DNA of 59,631 nt. Source: Phycisphaerales bacterium (GTDB taxonomy: Bacteria > Planctomycetota > UBA1135 > UBA2386). Each line of letters starts with the position of its first letter. Within the stretch, counting starts at the first letter, position 1. This document shows positions 58,205 through 59,631 of this stretch, piece by piece. The notes below the pieces were generated by a model, which worked only from the letters and a program-made list of their open reading frames with translations, ran no database searches and was not told where the DNA came from. Made by a program: the position numbers and the translations under genes. The stretch lies in NCBI GenBank assembly GCA_020247305.1, contig JADCJE010000151.1, positions 1 to 59,631 on the forward strand. The letters are read 5' to 3'.

Positions 58205-58359
58205 TCGGCCTGCCGGCGCGGCCGGCGGCGGGCCGACCGGGCGTGCGCCGTCGCCACCGCCCGCCGCGGCAGCGCGGCCAGCGCGCTTGGCTTTGCGCTT
58301 GAATCCCCGGCCTGAGCGGCAACGATCCAGGCCGGTCAACCACGGTCAGTTCAGGGCGT
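58205..58359. other. Intergenic region with GC hairpin
   Basis: The 155 bases between the toroid gene and the barrel gene include GCCGGC-GCG-GCCGGC (58212-58226), a six-pair hairpin that could end the preceding operon. No T-tract and no convincing promoter is seen. Confidence 0.3.
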
Positions 58360-59436
58360 ATGCGCAACACGAACGCACGAATCCTTCTCGGCGCCTGCAT
58401 GCTCGTCGCCACCGCGACGGCGCAAGCCCAGGCCATCCCACAGTCCCACGGCGGCGGCGGCAGCTACGACAAGCCGACCTACAACGACGCCTACGGCCTG
58501 TCGTCGGCGCCGTCGGCGCTGCCGCAGGGCAACGTCGACTACACCATGCGCGCGCTGTTCCTCAGCCAGCATGGCGACTTCATGAACCGCCGGCAGCGCT
58601 ACACGCCCGACGTCGAGCTCGCGGCGCGCGTCCTGCCGAACCAGCGCGTGAACAACGAACCGGGCAGCTTCGACATGCTCGGTTACGACCTCGACGCGAC
58701 CTTCCGGCCGCTGGTCTCGACCGACGGCTACCTGACGTTCGGCGCCTACTACAAGGCGCGGCGCTATCTCGCTTCGAGCGACTTCGGCGATGGCGGCGCC
58801 AACGGCGACGACGGCTGGGGCGACGAGACGCTGTACGGCATGGGCGGCAAGTTCGGCTTCGGGGTCTTCCTGACCGACAACGTGCTGCTCGAAGCCGAGA
58901 CGCACCCGGGCGTATGGTCGGACAACGACGACACCCTGCATCACGAGGACTTCGACTTCCCGTCGTTCGCGATGTTCACGGTGAGGTCGCTCGACAACTT
59001 CTTCTTCAAGTTCGGCGCGCGCTACAACCAGGTCTTCGAAGAAGCGCCGTGGCTGCCGATCCTCGGCTTCAGCTGGGAGCTGTCGGAGAGCGTGCGCCTC
59101 GACGTGCTCGCGCCCGAGCGCTTCGAGTTCTCGCTGTGGCCGAACCAGAGCTTCGGCCTGCTGTTCGGCGGGTCAGTGACCGGAGCCGAGTACCACATGC
59201 ACACCAAGCGCACTGGCCCCGACGCCAACCAGCGGGCGGATGCGCGCGTGCAGGAAGCCATCGCGTACCTCGGAATGCTCGCCCGCTTGAACGACAACGT
59301 CTCGTTCCAGGCCCGCGCAGGCATCGTGATCGCCGGCGAGTACAGCCTGACGACGGGCGCGAATGGCTTCGACCCGATCGACGGCCCGCTCGACCAGGGC
59401 CTCTACGCGGAAGTCTCGCTGGGCGTGAGCTTCTGA
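58360..59436 (+). CDS. Putative outer-membrane beta-barrel protein
   Basis: This 358-residue protein has a signal peptide (about 1-24, ending AQAQA) and amphipathic beta-strand alternation to a terminal Phe (LGVSF), as in outer-membrane barrels. Segments such as YLTFGAYYKARRY, FFFKFGARYNQVF and SFQARAGIVIAGEYS are typical strands with aromatic girdles. It resembles the DUF6268-type barrel proteins of planctomycetes, but I cannot confirm that. It stands alone after the second PSD module. Confidence 0.7.
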   Translation: MRNTNARILLGACMLVATATAQAQAIPQSHGGGGSYDKPTYNDAYGLSSAPSALPQGNVDYTMRALFLSQHGDFMNRRQRYTPDVELAARVLPNQRVNNEPGSFDMLGYDLDATFRPLVSTDGYLTFGAYYKARRYLASSDFGDGGANGDDGWGDETLYGMGGKFGFGVFLTDNVLLEAETHPGVWSDNDDTLHHEDFDFPSFAMFTVRSLDNFFFKFGARYNQVFEEAPWLPILGFSWELSESVRLDVLAPERFEFSLWPNQSFGLLFGGSVTGAEYHMHTKRTGPDANQRADARVQEAIAYLGMLARLNDNVSFQARAGIVIAGEYSLTTGANGFDPIDGPLDQGLYAEVSLGVSF

Positions 59437-59631
59437 TTGCTGGGTCGCCGCCGCAACGCGGCGAGCGACTCACGGCGAACCAGAGCAACCAGCCCGCTGC
59501 GGCGGCTCACGCCTGCGGCGCGGTTGCTGGGTCGCCGCCGCAACGCGGCGAGCGACTCACGGCGAACCAGAGCAACCAGCCCGCTGCGGCGGCTCACGCC
59601 TGCGGCGCGGTTGCTGGGTCGCCGCCGCAAC
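59437..59631. repeat. 87-base tandem repeat with internal hairpins, running off the window end
   Basis: An 87-base unit starts at 59437, 59524 and 59611: two complete, identical copies and a third of 21 bases cut by the window end. Each full unit contains GTCGCCGCCGC-AAC-GCGGCGAGCGAC (59444-59469 in copy 1), an eleven-pair hairpin with one bulged A. The unit is 29 codons long and open on the minus strand, but the Arg-rich repeat it would encode does not look like a protein. It follows directly after the barrel gene stop. Confidence 0.9.

Noticed and set aside
59437-59631. Minus-strand gene coding for a 29-residue repeat protein
   Set aside because: The frame is open only because the unit length is a multiple of three; the Arg-rich product starts from no credible ribosome site and the DNA is dominated by inverted repeats.

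Overview
The window is a GC-rich (roughly 70%) chromosomal segment that most probably comes from a member of the Planctomycetota. The best evidence is the set of families hardly seen together elsewhere: two DUF1549/DUF1553 (PSCyt2-PSD1) proteins each paired with a Tat-exported DUF1501 protein, DUF1080 and DUF2961 (GH172) secreted proteins, a cytochrome c/type II copper monooxygenase with its redoxin, and a class II (B12-dependent) ribonucleotide reductase. Outer-membrane barrel proteins and a predicted lipoprotein point to a diderm envelope. I see no rRNA, tRNA, CRISPR array, phage or insertion sequence. Genes are tightly packed, and eleven pairs share four-base ATGA/GTGA stop-start overlaps.

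Layout. 122-6966 (minus): core metabolism, with moaC-asd followed by accB-accC-pfkA-hypothetical-threonine dehydratase. 7219-11928 (plus): a periplasmic S41 protease, then the cytochrome/copper monooxygenase and redoxin pair. 11929-12752: an 824-base non-coding leader with an NrdR-box-like promoter, three short tandem repeats and several strong hairpins, followed by nrdJ (12753-16424). 16620-18323 (minus): DUF1080 protein and truncated hemoglobin. 18377-21675 (plus): ruvB, tgt and a secreted EEP-fold phosphodiesterase. 21682-23984 (minus): GH172 protein coupled to a zinc-ribbon membrane protein. 24097-25443: Omp85-like barrel. 25548-31328 (plus): first PSD1/DUF1501/cytochrome module. 31446-38401: small uncharacterised genes, a GNAT, a HIT protein, a DUF255 thioredoxin-domain protein and an SRPBCC protein. 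38479-39978: GHL10 glycosidase-like lipoprotein. 40015-42566 (minus): miaB-ribD. 42671-45805 (plus): two secreted propeller-type proteins that share an uncharacterised domain. 45934-48660 (plus): LON-domain protein, AAA_28 ATPase, an active-site-degenerate PNP homologue and purN. 48700-53047 (minus): a ribose-type sugar ABC transporter with an SDR. 53113-58204 (plus): second PSD1/DUF1501 module with an alpha-toroid protein. 58360-59436: outer-membrane barrel. 59437-59631: an 87-base tandem repeat that runs off the window.

How the parts may work together. Much of the window concerns the envelope and uptake or turnover of complex carbohydrate: two PSD1/DUF1501 modules, GH172, DUF1080, GHL10, the sugar ABC transporter with SDR, and barrels. 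The rest is housekeeping (fatty acid precursor supply, glycolysis, lysine/threonine family synthesis, molybdopterin, riboflavin, queuosine and ms2i6A tRNA modification, Holliday junction migration, dNTP synthesis). The least explained items are the structured nrdJ leader, the PNP-like protein stripped of its purine-binding residues, the domain shared in permuted position by the two neighbouring secreted proteins, the divided redoxin/monooxygenase pair, the second PSD module, and the terminal 87-base repeat.
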